Origin: Hymenobacter sp. UV11
GTDB taxonomy: Bacteria; Bacteroidota; Bacteroidia; Cytophagales; Hymenobacteraceae
Length of the DNA stretch: 64,000 nt
Direction of reading: 5' to 3'
Assembly (NCBI RefSeq): GCF_004684095.1
Contig: NZ_SRII01000004.1
Span: 283,662-347,661 of the forward strand
Below, piece after piece: positions 49,961-58,410 of this stretch (its first letter is position 1; every line of letters starts with the position of its first letter). The translations under genes were made by a program, and so were the position numbers. Below the pieces are notes generated by a model, which was not told the origin of the DNA, did no database searches, and saw nothing but the letters and a program-made list of their open reading frames with translations.

Positions 49961-51169
49961 CTAAAGCAGTGAGGACGATGGGCCCGAAGCTGCGTGGGGC
50001 GTGTGCATAAAAGAGGTTTTGGCCTTGCGCATCTGCAATAAAGCCAAAATCATTGCGCCCAAAGCTACGGGTAAGTACAACAAGGATTTGCCTACCTGCT
50101 TAGTGTACAAGCGCCTAGGAAGGGCTATGAGTAGGGCTGCCACCGTGCTGGCCAGCAGCACAAGCCAAAAAACCGGTCCCGGCCCCGGTGCCCACCACAG
50201 CGATAGCACCAAGGACACACCCAAAAGCCCCAGCAGCAGGATACGTGGCAAAAGCAAAACCTGTAAAACCTTGTCTGCGAAGTCAGTATTACCTCGTCCG
50301 AGCTGGCGCAGTCCTTCGAGAAAATACTTGCGCAAAAACTCCTGTTGGGCCGCTAGCCAACGAGTGCGCTGGGCGGTGAACACTTTGGAATTAGGAATTT
50401 TCTCGTCGTATACGTGCGCCGAGGGAAGATAGGCTATTTTCGTCTGGTCTTTCAAAATCTTGAATTCCAGTTCTTTATCTTCACCTGGCGTTTCCCCGAT
50501 GTCTCGTAGCAATTGATGCAGGTACTGATAATCGAACGCCATACCCGAGCCAATGAGCGCCGACGACATACCCAGGCTAACATGGCCCTGCCGGAAAATA
50601 TGGTTGTTGATTTCCTCGTTGCAGGCGTCGAGCACGGCAAAAGGCGAATCCAGGTTTTTGGCTGTGCGGTGGCCCTGCACTACGCGGCTGCCAGTGGCCA
50701 TTTCGCCGTTTACCTGGTCTAAAAACCCGGCGCTCATCACGTTATCTACATCCAGAATCACCGCTACGTCATAGGCTTCTGCGGGTAGCGAGTCGAGGGC
50801 GGCAAGCAACGCTTTGCCTTTGGTGCTTTTTACAAAGGATACCTCTACTACCCCTGCTCCTTGCTGCCGCAGCGCTTGCACGGTAGCAGGTTGCAGGCCA
50901 TCGGCAATAACATGCACATCGGCGTGGCCGGCGTAGCGATGCTGGACTGCCGTTAGCGCGGTTTCGCAAATTACCGCATCGGCTTGGTAAGCAGGCATTA
51001 GCACGCACATGCGGCGCATCGGGGTGCCGAATTTGGCAGAACCAGCCTTGGTAGCAGCCGGCCGTAAATGTCCAGCTACGGAAAAAAGGAACAGATACCC
51101 AACGTTGAACAGTAGGTAACCGCCAAGAATATATAGCAGGAGGGCTGAAATCAGCAGGAGTACGCTCAT
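49961..51169 (-). CDS. Membrane family 2 glycosyltransferase (synthase-like)
   Basis: A 402-residue transferase with an N-terminal membrane helix (MSVLLLISALLLYILGGYLL), a GT-A domain (MCVLMPAYQADAVICETALT, VAVILDVDNVM as D-x-D, ETPGEDKELEF as the catalytic acid region) and the processive-type QRTRW motif, then three or four C-terminal helices. These marks fit synthases that polymerise at the membrane, such as hyaluronan or cellulose type, though a single-addition role within the repeat unit is not excluded. Confidence 0.87.
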   Translation of the reverse strand: MSVLLLISALLLYILGGYLLFNVGYLFLFSVAGHLRPAATKAGSAKFGTPMRRMCVLMPAYQADAVICETALTAVQHRYAGHADVHVIADGLQPATVQALRQQGAGVVEVSFVKSTKGKALLAALDSLPAEAYDVAVILDVDNVMSAGFLDQVNGEMATGSRVVQGHRTAKNLDSPFAVLDACNEEINNHIFRQGHVSLGMSSALIGSGMAFDYQYLHQLLRDIGETPGEDKELEFKILKDQTKIAYLPSAHVYDEKIPNSKVFTAQRTRWLAAQQEFLRKYFLEGLRQLGRGNTDFADKVLQVLLLPRILLLGLLGVSLVLSLWWAPGPGPVFWLVLLASTVAALLIALPRRLYTKQVGKSLLYLPVALGAMILALLQMRKAKTSFMHTPHAASGPSSSLL

Positions 51170-51219
51170 GTCACAAAACTTGGGGATATGTCATTGAAAA
51201 GGGCAAAAGGCGAAGGCGT

Positions 51220-52140
51220 TTAGGAGGAAGTGTGGGGTAGGAAATGATTCTGGTAGATGTTGTGGCCCCGCAAGTGCCAGCCCAAGCCTCGCCACAGTGC
51301 CCGCAGGTGTGCCCATTGGTTGCGAACGGCATACATAGCGCTGTTCTTAGGAACGGCCACAAACAAGAAAAACAAGAAACCGCTCCAAAAATGCCAACCG
51401 CGCGAGTTGCGCCGAATGAATAATAAACGGTTGCGGTTCAGGTAGTAGGTGCGCATCACCGAGCCCTGCCCAACTGAGGTTGACTCCTTGTGGTAAACCG
51501 TGGCCCCGGCCTCGTAGTAGCTCTGGTAGCCCATCCGCTTTATCATTTCGCACCAGTCCAGCTCTTCGTAATACAGGAAATAAAGCTCGGGCATTAGCCC
51601 GGCTTGCTTGATAACGTGCGTAGGCACCATCATGGCGGCCCCGTGGATAAGCGAAGTAGTATGCGAGGTATCATACTGGCCCGCATCAGGCTCTAGGTAG
51701 CCAACCACCGTTCCGCGCCCGGTCCAGGGGTTAATTCCTTCACAACCAGCATACTGAATGAGCTGGTTGGTGCCGTGAAAAATGATTTTGGGCGATGCAA
51801 TACCAGTTTTTTTGTTCTGCTCAAAGGCGGCAACTAACTTGTCAAGTAGATTGGGGGCTACTTCGGTATCATTATTTAAGAAAAGGCAGTAGTCGCCCTT
51901 AGCTTCCTTGATACCCAAGTTGTTACCTCCTGCAAAGCCTAAGTTCACGGTCGACCGGATAAGACGAGCCTCGGGAAACTGCTCGGCAATGGGGCTTGGG
52001 TCTTCGGTTGGGGAAGCGTTGTCCACCACAATGACCTCATAGTTGGGGTACGTGAGGTGGCGCAGCGATTCCAGCATAGCACACGTGACCGCGGCTTGGT
52101 TATAATTGATAGAAATTATGGAAACCAACGGGTTAAGCAT
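51220..52140 (-). CDS. Family 2 glycosyltransferase (rhamnosyltransferase-like)
   Basis: A 306-residue GT-A transferase: VSIISINYNQAAVTCAMLES at the start, VIVVDNASPTED, LFLNNDTEVAP as the D-x-D region, and LYFLYYEELDWCEMIKR as the acid/base region, followed by a membrane-associated end. This layout is typical of WbbL-like rhamnosyltransferases and related dTDP-sugar enzymes. The start at 52140 overlaps the end of the ligase gene by eight bases, so translation is coupled. Confidence 0.88.
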   Translation of the reverse strand: MLNPLVSIISINYNQAAVTCAMLESLRHLTYPNYEVIVVDNASPTEDPSPIAEQFPEARLIRSTVNLGFAGGNNLGIKEAKGDYCLFLNNDTEVAPNLLDKLVAAFEQNKKTGIASPKIIFHGTNQLIQYAGCEGINPWTGRGTVVGYLEPDAGQYDTSHTTSLIHGAAMMVPTHVIKQAGLMPELYFLYYEELDWCEMIKRMGYQSYYEAGATVYHKESTSVGQGSVMRTYYLNRNRLLFIRRNSRGWHFWSGFLFFLFVAVPKNSAMYAVRNQWAHLRALWRGLGWHLRGHNIYQNHFLPHTSS

Positions 52141-53581
52141 GATGAACAAGAACTGGCTTAGGCTGGTCCATTTGAGGACCCAGAAAAACGAATACCCAGG
52201 AAATATAGATGAGCATGGCAGAGGGCATCTGGTTCATAATCTCATTACCGTAGCTGCATACCAAAATGCCGCCGTAGCCCGCCGTAAGGGCCAGTAGCTG
52301 TTGGCGTAGGTAGGGGTCGCGAATACTCCAGACAATGCCACAACACTTGCCTAGGATATAGAGTGAGATGCCCAGCCATATCAGTAAGCCGACAATGCCG
52401 TACTCTGCCCACACTTTTACGAAGTAGCTGTCGGGCGCAATGGTTGACAGAAAGCTGCCCTTATTGTAGGTAACACCCCACATGCCAATAGTCCCTACCC
52501 CCCCGCCTAGTGGGCGACTAGCCAAATACTCCCGAAGAATAGCCTGATTCTTCACCCGCACCTGCAGGGAAGGGTCATTGGGGTCGAGTGAGGTGCGTAG
52601 GCGCACGATATTGGCGTTGCCATTGCCGATATAGGTGTACTTCAGCACGCCAAACGCTGCTACTGCGAGGAGGCTCCCAAGTATCAGGACTTTGACCTGC
52701 TTGCTCAGTATCAGGTAGATAAATCCGCCTACGGCTACCACAAACAAGGCTCCTCGAGTACCAGAGATAAGCATTCCATACAAGAGTAGCAGGGCGGCGC
52801 AAGCCAGCGCTACTCTTTTCCAGGTTGCATAAGGTCCTAAGGCTAAAATCAAGCACATAAGGCCAATATGAGCCTGGGATGCTCCAAACTGCGCCGCTTC
52901 GCTATAGAAGGAAAATATGCGCAACTGCCCCCATAGTATGTGGGTGCGGTAGGCTCCCGCGTCGAGCCACGCCTGCTCCATTGCATCTACTCCCCACACG
53001 TGCTGCTTGATGCCATATAAGGTGCCAAGCACCGACAGCGCAATAATCAGGATTAGGAAGGTGCGGAGGTCGCGGCGGCGGTTGAAAAGCAGGAAGGCCA
53101 GCGGTACAGTCAGAAACCAGTACAGCGCCGACCCGCGCATCTCGTAAAACCAGCCTACCGGGCTCGCGCCGGCTGGGTTACCTAGCTCCAGTACGTTCAG
53201 AATAAACCAGGCCAGCGTGAGCTTGCAGAGGTCGTTTTTTAATTGGCTCCACTTGTATTCCTTCGATTGGTGAAACGCTACCGCCAGCCACGTAAGCAGG
53301 AGTATTGCCTCCATGCCCAAGCCAAACGGCACGTCATCAATGTGCCGGTTTATCACCATCACCGCAAAGCAGTAAACGATGAACGAGATAAAGCCAGCAC
53401 GCGGGTAGTAGAATACGAGAAGCACGAAGGCTACCAGCAACGGCCCAAGTAACAGGGCTGCCGAGGCCGTCAATCCACTCTGGCCCACCAGCCACCCTGC
53501 CCCCAATGCCCCAGCTACAGCCGCTGCCGGCAGCCAGCGCGAGTTGAGCACAGCGATGGGAAAAGAGGACGAAGCTTTCAT
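52133..53581 (-). CDS. O-antigen ligase/polymerase family membrane protein
   Basis: A 482-residue integral membrane protein with 11-13 predicted helices and one large periplasmic loop (about residues 325-385; LRTSLDPNDPSLQVRVKNQA and GGGVGTIGMWGVTYNKGS), the layout of Wzy polymerases and WaaL ligases (PF04932 type). The loop has the R-x-x-x-x-x-x-A and G-x-G segments usual there. In a Wzx/Wzy locus with a Wzc-like protein it is more likely the polymerase. Start at 53581; it overlaps the downstream transferase gene. Confidence 0.86.
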   Translation of the reverse strand: MKASSSFPIAVLNSRWLPAAAVAGALGAGWLVGQSGLTASAALLLGPLLVAFVLLVFYYPRAGFISFIVYCFAVMVINRHIDDVPFGLGMEAILLLTWLAVAFHQSKEYKWSQLKNDLCKLTLAWFILNVLELGNPAGASPVGWFYEMRGSALYWFLTVPLAFLLFNRRRDLRTFLILIIALSVLGTLYGIKQHVWGVDAMEQAWLDAGAYRTHILWGQLRIFSFYSEAAQFGASQAHIGLMCLILALGPYATWKRVALACAALLLLYGMLISGTRGALFVVAVGGFIYLILSKQVKVLILGSLLAVAAFGVLKYTYIGNGNANIVRLRTSLDPNDPSLQVRVKNQAILREYLASRPLGGGVGTIGMWGVTYNKGSFLSTIAPDSYFVKVWAEYGIVGLLIWLGISLYILGKCCGIVWSIRDPYLRQQLLALTAGYGGILVCSYGNEIMNQMPSAMLIYISWVFVFLGPQMDQPKPVLVHHA

Positions 53582-53643
53582 GAAGGGAGGATAGGTGCAA
53601 CGGAAGGGGGTAGCGCACTGCAGGCAAAGGATAGCGCCGTGGC

Positions 53644-55767
53644 CTATACTTCGTCGTCGTGCTGTGGGGCTACGCCAAAAAGCACGACTTCAACCGGGGC
53701 AGTAGTGGCAGCCCGCAGCCGCTCAACCGTTTGGTGGTCGGTAAGCCGCCAGGGGCGGTTGGCGGGCACGGCCAGAAATATGAAACTCAGCTGCCGCAGA
53801 ATGCCTACTGGCAAAATGGACTCGCGCAGGGCCGGAAATTCTACCAACACCACTTGTACTTGTGGCGAGCTAGCTTCCTCCATGTGCTTGGGCACCGCGT
53901 TTTGAATCAGCTCATCCAGCAGCCACCCTCTCGCCGCCGCTACTTCCGCCGAGTAAAAGAGGGAGGGCGACTCCAGGGTTTCGCTGGTGTCGTTGGTATC
54001 TGGGTAAAGCGCCAGGGTTTGCACGCCCATCTGGTGGCAGCGCTGTGCCAGTGCCTGGCAAAGAGTGGTCTTGCTTTCCTGGTGCTGCACGCTAAGCACA
54101 CCCACGACGAAAGGCGATGAAATGGGCGGCGTATTGGCCTGTAGCAGAATATGCCGCACCAGCTGGTCGAGGCTGCGCTGCTGCGACGCTTGCAGTAATT
54201 TGGGGGGGGTAGCGTGCGTGTCGAGCAGTACGCCGGCTATCGGCAAGCCTATCTGCCTGGCTGCGGCCGCCGGCGTTTTCAGCGATTTATCGAGCAGCCC
54301 CAGGCCTAATACCAGCCCAGCTACGAACACGAAGCCCCCCATGCTGCTCAGCAGCACAATGGGCAAGAGCTTGCCATTCTTAGGGCTGGTAGGCATGTTG
54401 GGCGCATCTACTATCTTAAGCTTAGATGTCAGCTGCGTATTCTGCATAGAGGCTTTGCTGGCATTGAGGCTAGTGAGGGCCGCCATGTATTCTTTTTCGG
54501 CCAGGTCAGTTTCGCGCTTCAGGCTTTGTAGTGTAGCCCCAAGTGGCGCCATGCGCTGGTACTCGTGGTCGAACTCTGCCAGGCGCTTGCGCATAACGCT
54601 CAGTTTGGCCCGGTTAGACTCAACCTGCGTCATCGCTTGCACCCACTCAGTCAGCATCTCTTTGTTGGGAATGCCTTCCGTAGAATTACTCTGGGCATAG
54701 TAGCTATCTACGTTGCCCTGAATAGCTTGCGCCGTGCGGTCAGCTTCCGCCTGTAGCTCCTTCAGCTTAGCGCTCGGACCGCCTTCTTTCTGCTGGTTGA
54801 AAAGCTGTTCATCAGCAATGGCCGAATTAAGGCGACTGAGCTTTTGACGCTGTTCCAGTACTTGCCGACTACTTAGCAACGAAGACTCTTTCTTGCCAAG
54901 CTTTTGATTCACAGCCTGTAAAATAGCAGTAGCTCCCGCATATTGCTGGCTTACCTGAGTCAGTTCGCCAGCCAGGGCTTCTTTCGTTGTTGCAATGTTG
55001 TTCGATTGCACATCGTAATTAACGATGTTGTTATCGCGATTAAAGGCTAGATTAGCGTTTTCGGCTTTCGAAACGCGCTCTTTGGCTCGTGCTACCTCTT
55101 TCTCGTAGTACTGTACTACCGAAGCAGTTTGCCCCTCCCGTAGGTTACGCGACTGGTCCAGAAAAACGCTGGTAGCCAGCTCCAACGTACTGCGGCAGAT
55201 TTCCGGGTTATAGCTTTCATACTCCAGCCGCACAAGGTCACTCTGCCCAATGCGCGCTGCCGACAGGTGCTGAAGCGCGGCAAGCGAATACGTTGGGTCG
55301 GCCGAGTTCAGCAGCTGGTATATAGGGTTGGTAGTGTTGGCCTTGGCATAGTGCCGCACGCTATCCAGCGTTATATCCTTGGTAGAGCCTAGCAGCTGCT
55401 GGCGTACACCGGCAGGCAGCGACTCGCGCAGAGTGCTGTAGGGTAGAGTATTACCCAGTGTTGGCTGCTGGCTGAGCTCAAAAAGGTGGTTAGCTAAGAG
55501 CCGGTAACTTACCTCCTCTTTGGTCGAGCGCGCGGTGAGTAGGTTGATAAGGTTATCAAACGCGTTATTCGTCGCGTTGTAGTCGGCTTCTGCGTTGCCC
55601 GCTAAGGTGTAGCCCGAAGCGATGCCAGTATAAATCGTCGTATCGGAGCTGTACACTTTCGGCAAGCGCCGGGAGAAAAAATAGGCTGATACGCCCAGCA
55701 CCAACGGTACCAGTAACAGTACTATCCAGTGGCGAGCCAATAGCCGCAAAGCATCAGAAAAGCTCAT
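53644..55767 (-). CDS. Wzc-like polysaccharide co-polymerase with degenerate kinase domain
   Basis: A 707-residue chain-length protein. The N-terminus (MSFSDALRLLARHWIVLLLVP) is the Wzz start with the first membrane helix. A long coiled-coil periplasmic domain follows (about 190-440) with the second helix near residue 480 (LLPIVLLSSMGGFVFVAGLVLG). The C-terminal cytosolic domain resembles the BY-kinase fold, but the P-loop is SVQHQESKTTL instead of S-x-x-x-x-E-G-K-T-T, Walker A' reads LALYPDTN without the double Asp, Walker B reads VVLVEFPAL, and there is no tyrosine-rich tail. Hence probably a catalytically dead regulator. It overlaps the TolC-like gene by four bases. Confidence 0.86.
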   Translation of the reverse strand: MSFSDALRLLARHWIVLLLVPLVLGVSAYFFSRRLPKVYSSDTTIYTGIASGYTLAGNAEADYNATNNAFDNLINLLTARSTKEEVSYRLLANHLFELSQQPTLGNTLPYSTLRESLPAGVRQQLLGSTKDITLDSVRHYAKANTTNPIYQLLNSADPTYSLAALQHLSAARIGQSDLVRLEYESYNPEICRSTLELATSVFLDQSRNLREGQTASVVQYYEKEVARAKERVSKAENANLAFNRDNNIVNYDVQSNNIATTKEALAGELTQVSQQYAGATAILQAVNQKLGKKESSLLSSRQVLEQRQKLSRLNSAIADEQLFNQQKEGGPSAKLKELQAEADRTAQAIQGNVDSYYAQSNSTEGIPNKEMLTEWVQAMTQVESNRAKLSVMRKRLAEFDHEYQRMAPLGATLQSLKRETDLAEKEYMAALTSLNASKASMQNTQLTSKLKIVDAPNMPTSPKNGKLLPIVLLSSMGGFVFVAGLVLGLGLLDKSLKTPAAAARQIGLPIAGVLLDTHATPPKLLQASQQRSLDQLVRHILLQANTPPISSPFVVGVLSVQHQESKTTLCQALAQRCHQMGVQTLALYPDTNDTSETLESPSLFYSAEVAAARGWLLDELIQNAVPKHMEEASSPQVQVVLVEFPALRESILPVGILRQLSFIFLAVPANRPWRLTDHQTVERLRAATTAPVEVVLFGVAPQHDDEV

Positions 55768-56519
55768 CGGGTGGATATTAAATTAGCTATTTTATCTCCA
55801 ACGTATTCTTCCAGCAGCATGAAGGAAGTATCGTATTGATTACGAGCTGACTCCTGTGCAATGCTCACATCAGTAAACTGCCCCGAGGTCTGCGAAAACT
55901 CAACCAGCGTCAGCTGGCCCTGGCGAAACTGCTTTTCAGCCAAACGCGAGTTGGTCTGAGCATTTACGTAAGAATCTTGCCGAAGCGTCAGAACTTTATG
56001 CGCCAGCAGCACATTCTGGTAAAGCTGAATTACCTGCTCCCGAATCACTGCTTCCCGCTCTTTTTGTACTGATTGCGTCCGTTGCAGGTTCAATTCCTGC
56101 TTCTGCACCAATGCTCCGTGGTTCACCAACTGGTCGACCGGGAGAGAAAGGTTAAGTCCTCCGTAATAACGACTACTAGCACTTGGCGCGTTTACCTGCC
56201 CCGCGGGGGTGCCAGTTGAAGTGCCCGTATAGCCAACGCTGGCAAGGTTACCATAAGTATAGCTAGCCCCCAAGGCTACGCCACTCAAAAGGTTTTTCTT
56301 AACTATTTTGATGTCTTGCTGATTGATGGATTTTTCGACATCCAATGTTTTCATTGCCGCCGAATGCTGAATGGCGGAGGTCGTCAGGAGGGGTAGCGTT
56401 ACGCCAGGTACCTCGAAAAAGGTGGTTTGCCAGTCGGCGGCCGGCTTGCTTGGAGCCTGCGCCAATGCCATCGACGCGTGCAAGGCCAGTACTACACTGC
56501 CTATTAGCCTGTGGGTCAT
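55764..56519 (-). CDS. Short TolC-family-like outer-membrane protein
   Basis: A 251-residue exported protein with signal peptide (MTHRLIGSVVLALHASMALAQ) and one TolC-type repeat: SGVALGASYTYGNLAS, then GLNLSLPVDQLVNHGALVQK and the long helix QKEREAVIREQVIQLYQNVLLAHKVL to LAEKQFRQGQLTLVEFSQTS. Full TolC proteins have two such repeats and about 420-480 residues, so this one is half-size and may trimerise or hexamerise with other subunits. It lies between sugar transferase and co-polymerase genes with start/stop overlaps, and likely forms the export port. Confidence 0.75.
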   Translation of the reverse strand: MTHRLIGSVVLALHASMALAQAPSKPAADWQTTFFEVPGVTLPLLTTSAIQHSAAMKTLDVEKSINQQDIKIVKKNLLSGVALGASYTYGNLASVGYTGTSTGTPAGQVNAPSASSRYYGGLNLSLPVDQLVNHGALVQKQELNLQRTQSVQKEREAVIREQVIQLYQNVLLAHKVLTLRQDSYVNAQTNSRLAEKQFRQGQLTLVEFSQTSGQFTDVSIAQESARNQYDTSFMLLEEYVGDKIANLISTR

Positions 56520-57706
56520 ACGTTTTCTTTCTGAAAAAGCGCCGGAATGGTGCGTAAGATGATTTCGATATCTTTCCTTAAGGAGAAATTGCGAGCGTAT
56601 TCGTTGTCCAGTGCTTTGCGCTCATCCTCTGACATATCGCCGCCCTTACCGCGCTTGCTCACCTGCCACAGACCAGTAATACCCGCCGGCGCAATGAAGC
56701 GCTGCGAATGCTCATCGGTAAGCAGCTTCTCCGCTTCATATAGGGGTAGGGGCCGGTTTCCGACCAGCGACATATCACCTCGCAGCACATTATAGAGCTG
56801 TGGTAGCTCATCGATGCTCGTATTTCGCAAAAAGCGGCCGATGCGCGTAACCCGTGGGTCGTTCACAATCTTCAGGAAAGCAGGCGCTTCACTGGCTTTC
56901 TGCACGCGGCGGTGCTGCACCTCGCAAATAACCTGGCCGCGCTCATCAATTAGCTGCTGCAAGCAGCGAGTGCCAGCGGCGGCGCACGTAGCGCACAACT
57001 GCTGCGTAGCAGATGCGCTCTCGGGCTCAGCCATCCCTGCCTGATACTGGTTCAGGCCTTTCATTTTGTCTAGCAGCTTATCGGCATCCGAGCGCATTGA
57101 GCGCAGCTTCCAGAACTTAAATACCTTGTAGCCAGCGCCTACGCGATAGGAATAGTAGAAAATAGGGCCTTTCGACTCTAGCTTGATGAGCGCACCGATG
57201 AGTAAGAAAAGCGGCGACAAAACTACGAGGGCTCCTCCCGCCACTGCAATGTCCATCAAGCGTTTGCTGCGCGGCATTTGTAAACCGTTTCTACTGGCTG
57301 CGATGGTAGCCGGAATCGTGCGGGGCCGTACCAGAAAGTCGAGGCGCGTGAGCAGATAGTCGTGGCCGGTATCCTGCACAAATACATCGCTACCCCCAAT
57401 CTCAAGCATGAGTGACCTCAGGCCGGGGGCGATAGTATCCTGAGTTAGCCACAGAATAGGCTGCTTTACTTTATACTCCTGCCGAAGCATGCGCATAAGA
57501 CGGAGCCCCAGCGGTGAGCCAGGGTCAGCAGTATTCAGAATAGCGGCGAATGCGTTAGGCTGCTGTTCGCACAAGGCCAGGGCTTGGGCTGGGGTAGTTG
57601 CCACCAGCAAATCCAACTCACGCAAGTAGATTTGCTGAAACTCACTGGCAGCCTGGGTGGTAGTAGTTAAAAACAGTACCTTTAGGCGGCTAGTGGCTAG
57701 CTCCAT
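56516..57706 (-). CDS. Undecaprenyl-phosphate sugar transferase with pseudo-receiver and Cys-rich insert
   Basis: A 396-residue fusion. Residues 1-130 have a receiver-like fold (LKVLFLTTTTQAASEFQQIY to VFVQDT), but the acceptor Asp and conserved Lys are missing (AILNTADPGSP, Gln111). Residues about 144-396 are the priming phospho-sugar transferase: one membrane helix (IAVAGGALVVLSPLFLLIGAL), KFWKLRSMRSDA, NDPRVTRIGRFLRNTSIDEL with catalytic Asp/Glu, and GDMSLVGNRPLPLYEAE. Between them an insert of about 50 extra residues has Cys238, 241, 248 and 261 (C-x2-C-x6-C-x12-C), likely a small metal site. It initiates the lipid-linked unit and overlaps the response regulator gene by ten bases. Confidence 0.9.
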   Translation of the reverse strand: MELATSRLKVLFLTTTTQAASEFQQIYLRELDLLVATTPAQALALCEQQPNAFAAILNTADPGSPLGLRLMRMLRQEYKVKQPILWLTQDTIAPGLRSLMLEIGGSDVFVQDTGHDYLLTRLDFLVRPRTIPATIAASRNGLQMPRSKRLMDIAVAGGALVVLSPLFLLIGALIKLESKGPIFYYSYRVGAGYKVFKFWKLRSMRSDADKLLDKMKGLNQYQAGMAEPESASATQQLCATCAAAGTRCLQQLIDERGQVICEVQHRRVQKASEAPAFLKIVNDPRVTRIGRFLRNTSIDELPQLYNVLRGDMSLVGNRPLPLYEAEKLLTDEHSQRFIAPAGITGLWQVSKRGKGGDMSEDERKALDNEYARNFSLRKDIEIILRTIPALFQKENV

Positions 57707-58080
57707 ACCCGGATGCGGTTTAGTAGTTTATGAATGCGTAAGCTTAGCTCTTCCGGATTGAAGGGCTTGGCTATGTAGTCATCTGCTCCCGACCGCAAGC
57801 ACTCAATCTTGGTGCTTGTGTTGTCTTTGCCCGACAGCATAATGAGGTTGGTGTCGCGGTGCAGGCCACTGGCTCTAACTTGCCGCACAAAGGCTAGCCC
57901 ATCCATGAAGGGCATGTTGTAGTCGGCCACTATGGCATCAGGGCTGTTGCCAGCCTCCAACCACTCCATCGCCTCCAAGCCATTAGATTTCAGCACAACG
58001 TTGAAATCGGGGCCAAAATAGTGCTGTAGTACGAGGCGAATAGCTGGCTCGTCATCTACAATCAACAATGTCTTTTTCAT
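57697..58080 (-). CDS. CheY-like single-domain response regulator
   Basis: A 127-residue receiver: acidic pair in LLIVDDEPAIR, phospho-acceptor Asp53 in VADYNMPFMDG, and Lys105 in YIAKPFNPEE. No output domain. It is the first gene of the polysaccharide operon and its end overlaps the sugar transferase gene by ten bases. Its probable partner is the hybrid kinase upstream (58411-60387), either directly or via that kinase's Hpt domain; the target may be the pseudo-receiver of the sugar transferase. Confidence 0.92.
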   Translation of the reverse strand: MKKTLLIVDDEPAIRLVLQHYFGPDFNVVLKSNGLEAMEWLEAGNSPDAIVADYNMPFMDGLAFVRQVRASGLHRDTNLIMLSGKDNTSTKIECLRSGADDYIAKPFNPEELSLRIHKLLNRIRVWS

Positions 58081-58410
58081 GAGGAATAATTTTTTTCATA
58101 AGGCGGATATAGAAGAGTGCAATTTACAGCCTAGGGGGGTAGGCGGTAAAGTTCGGCCCTCTTACGGGGAAAAGGCCAATACGTTCTAAAGATACTACAA
58201 AGCGCGCGAATAGTGGAACTATGCGTTGGGTACTCAATAGATTCTAAGTTACAATTTGGCGTGTTCCTAGCTGTCAGTCAAAAGTATAATATTACCGTTG
58301 GCGACTAAGATAAAATAAAGAAACGCAAAAGAATGACTTGGCGCAAGGCAAAAAACGAACCAGTATTGCAATTCAGGCAATTTATAGTGACTACTAGACT
58401 GCTGTCTGTA
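58081..58410. other. 330-nt gap upstream of the polysaccharide operon, with candidate promoter
   Basis: No gene. It holds one exact TAnnTTTG match on the minus strand (TACTTTTG, at 58279-58286), which would give a leader near 190 nt for the CheY-like gene. The gap is AT-richer than coding DNA. No hairpin terminator for the upstream kinase gene was found, so read-through from the kinase cannot be excluded. Confidence 0.5.
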
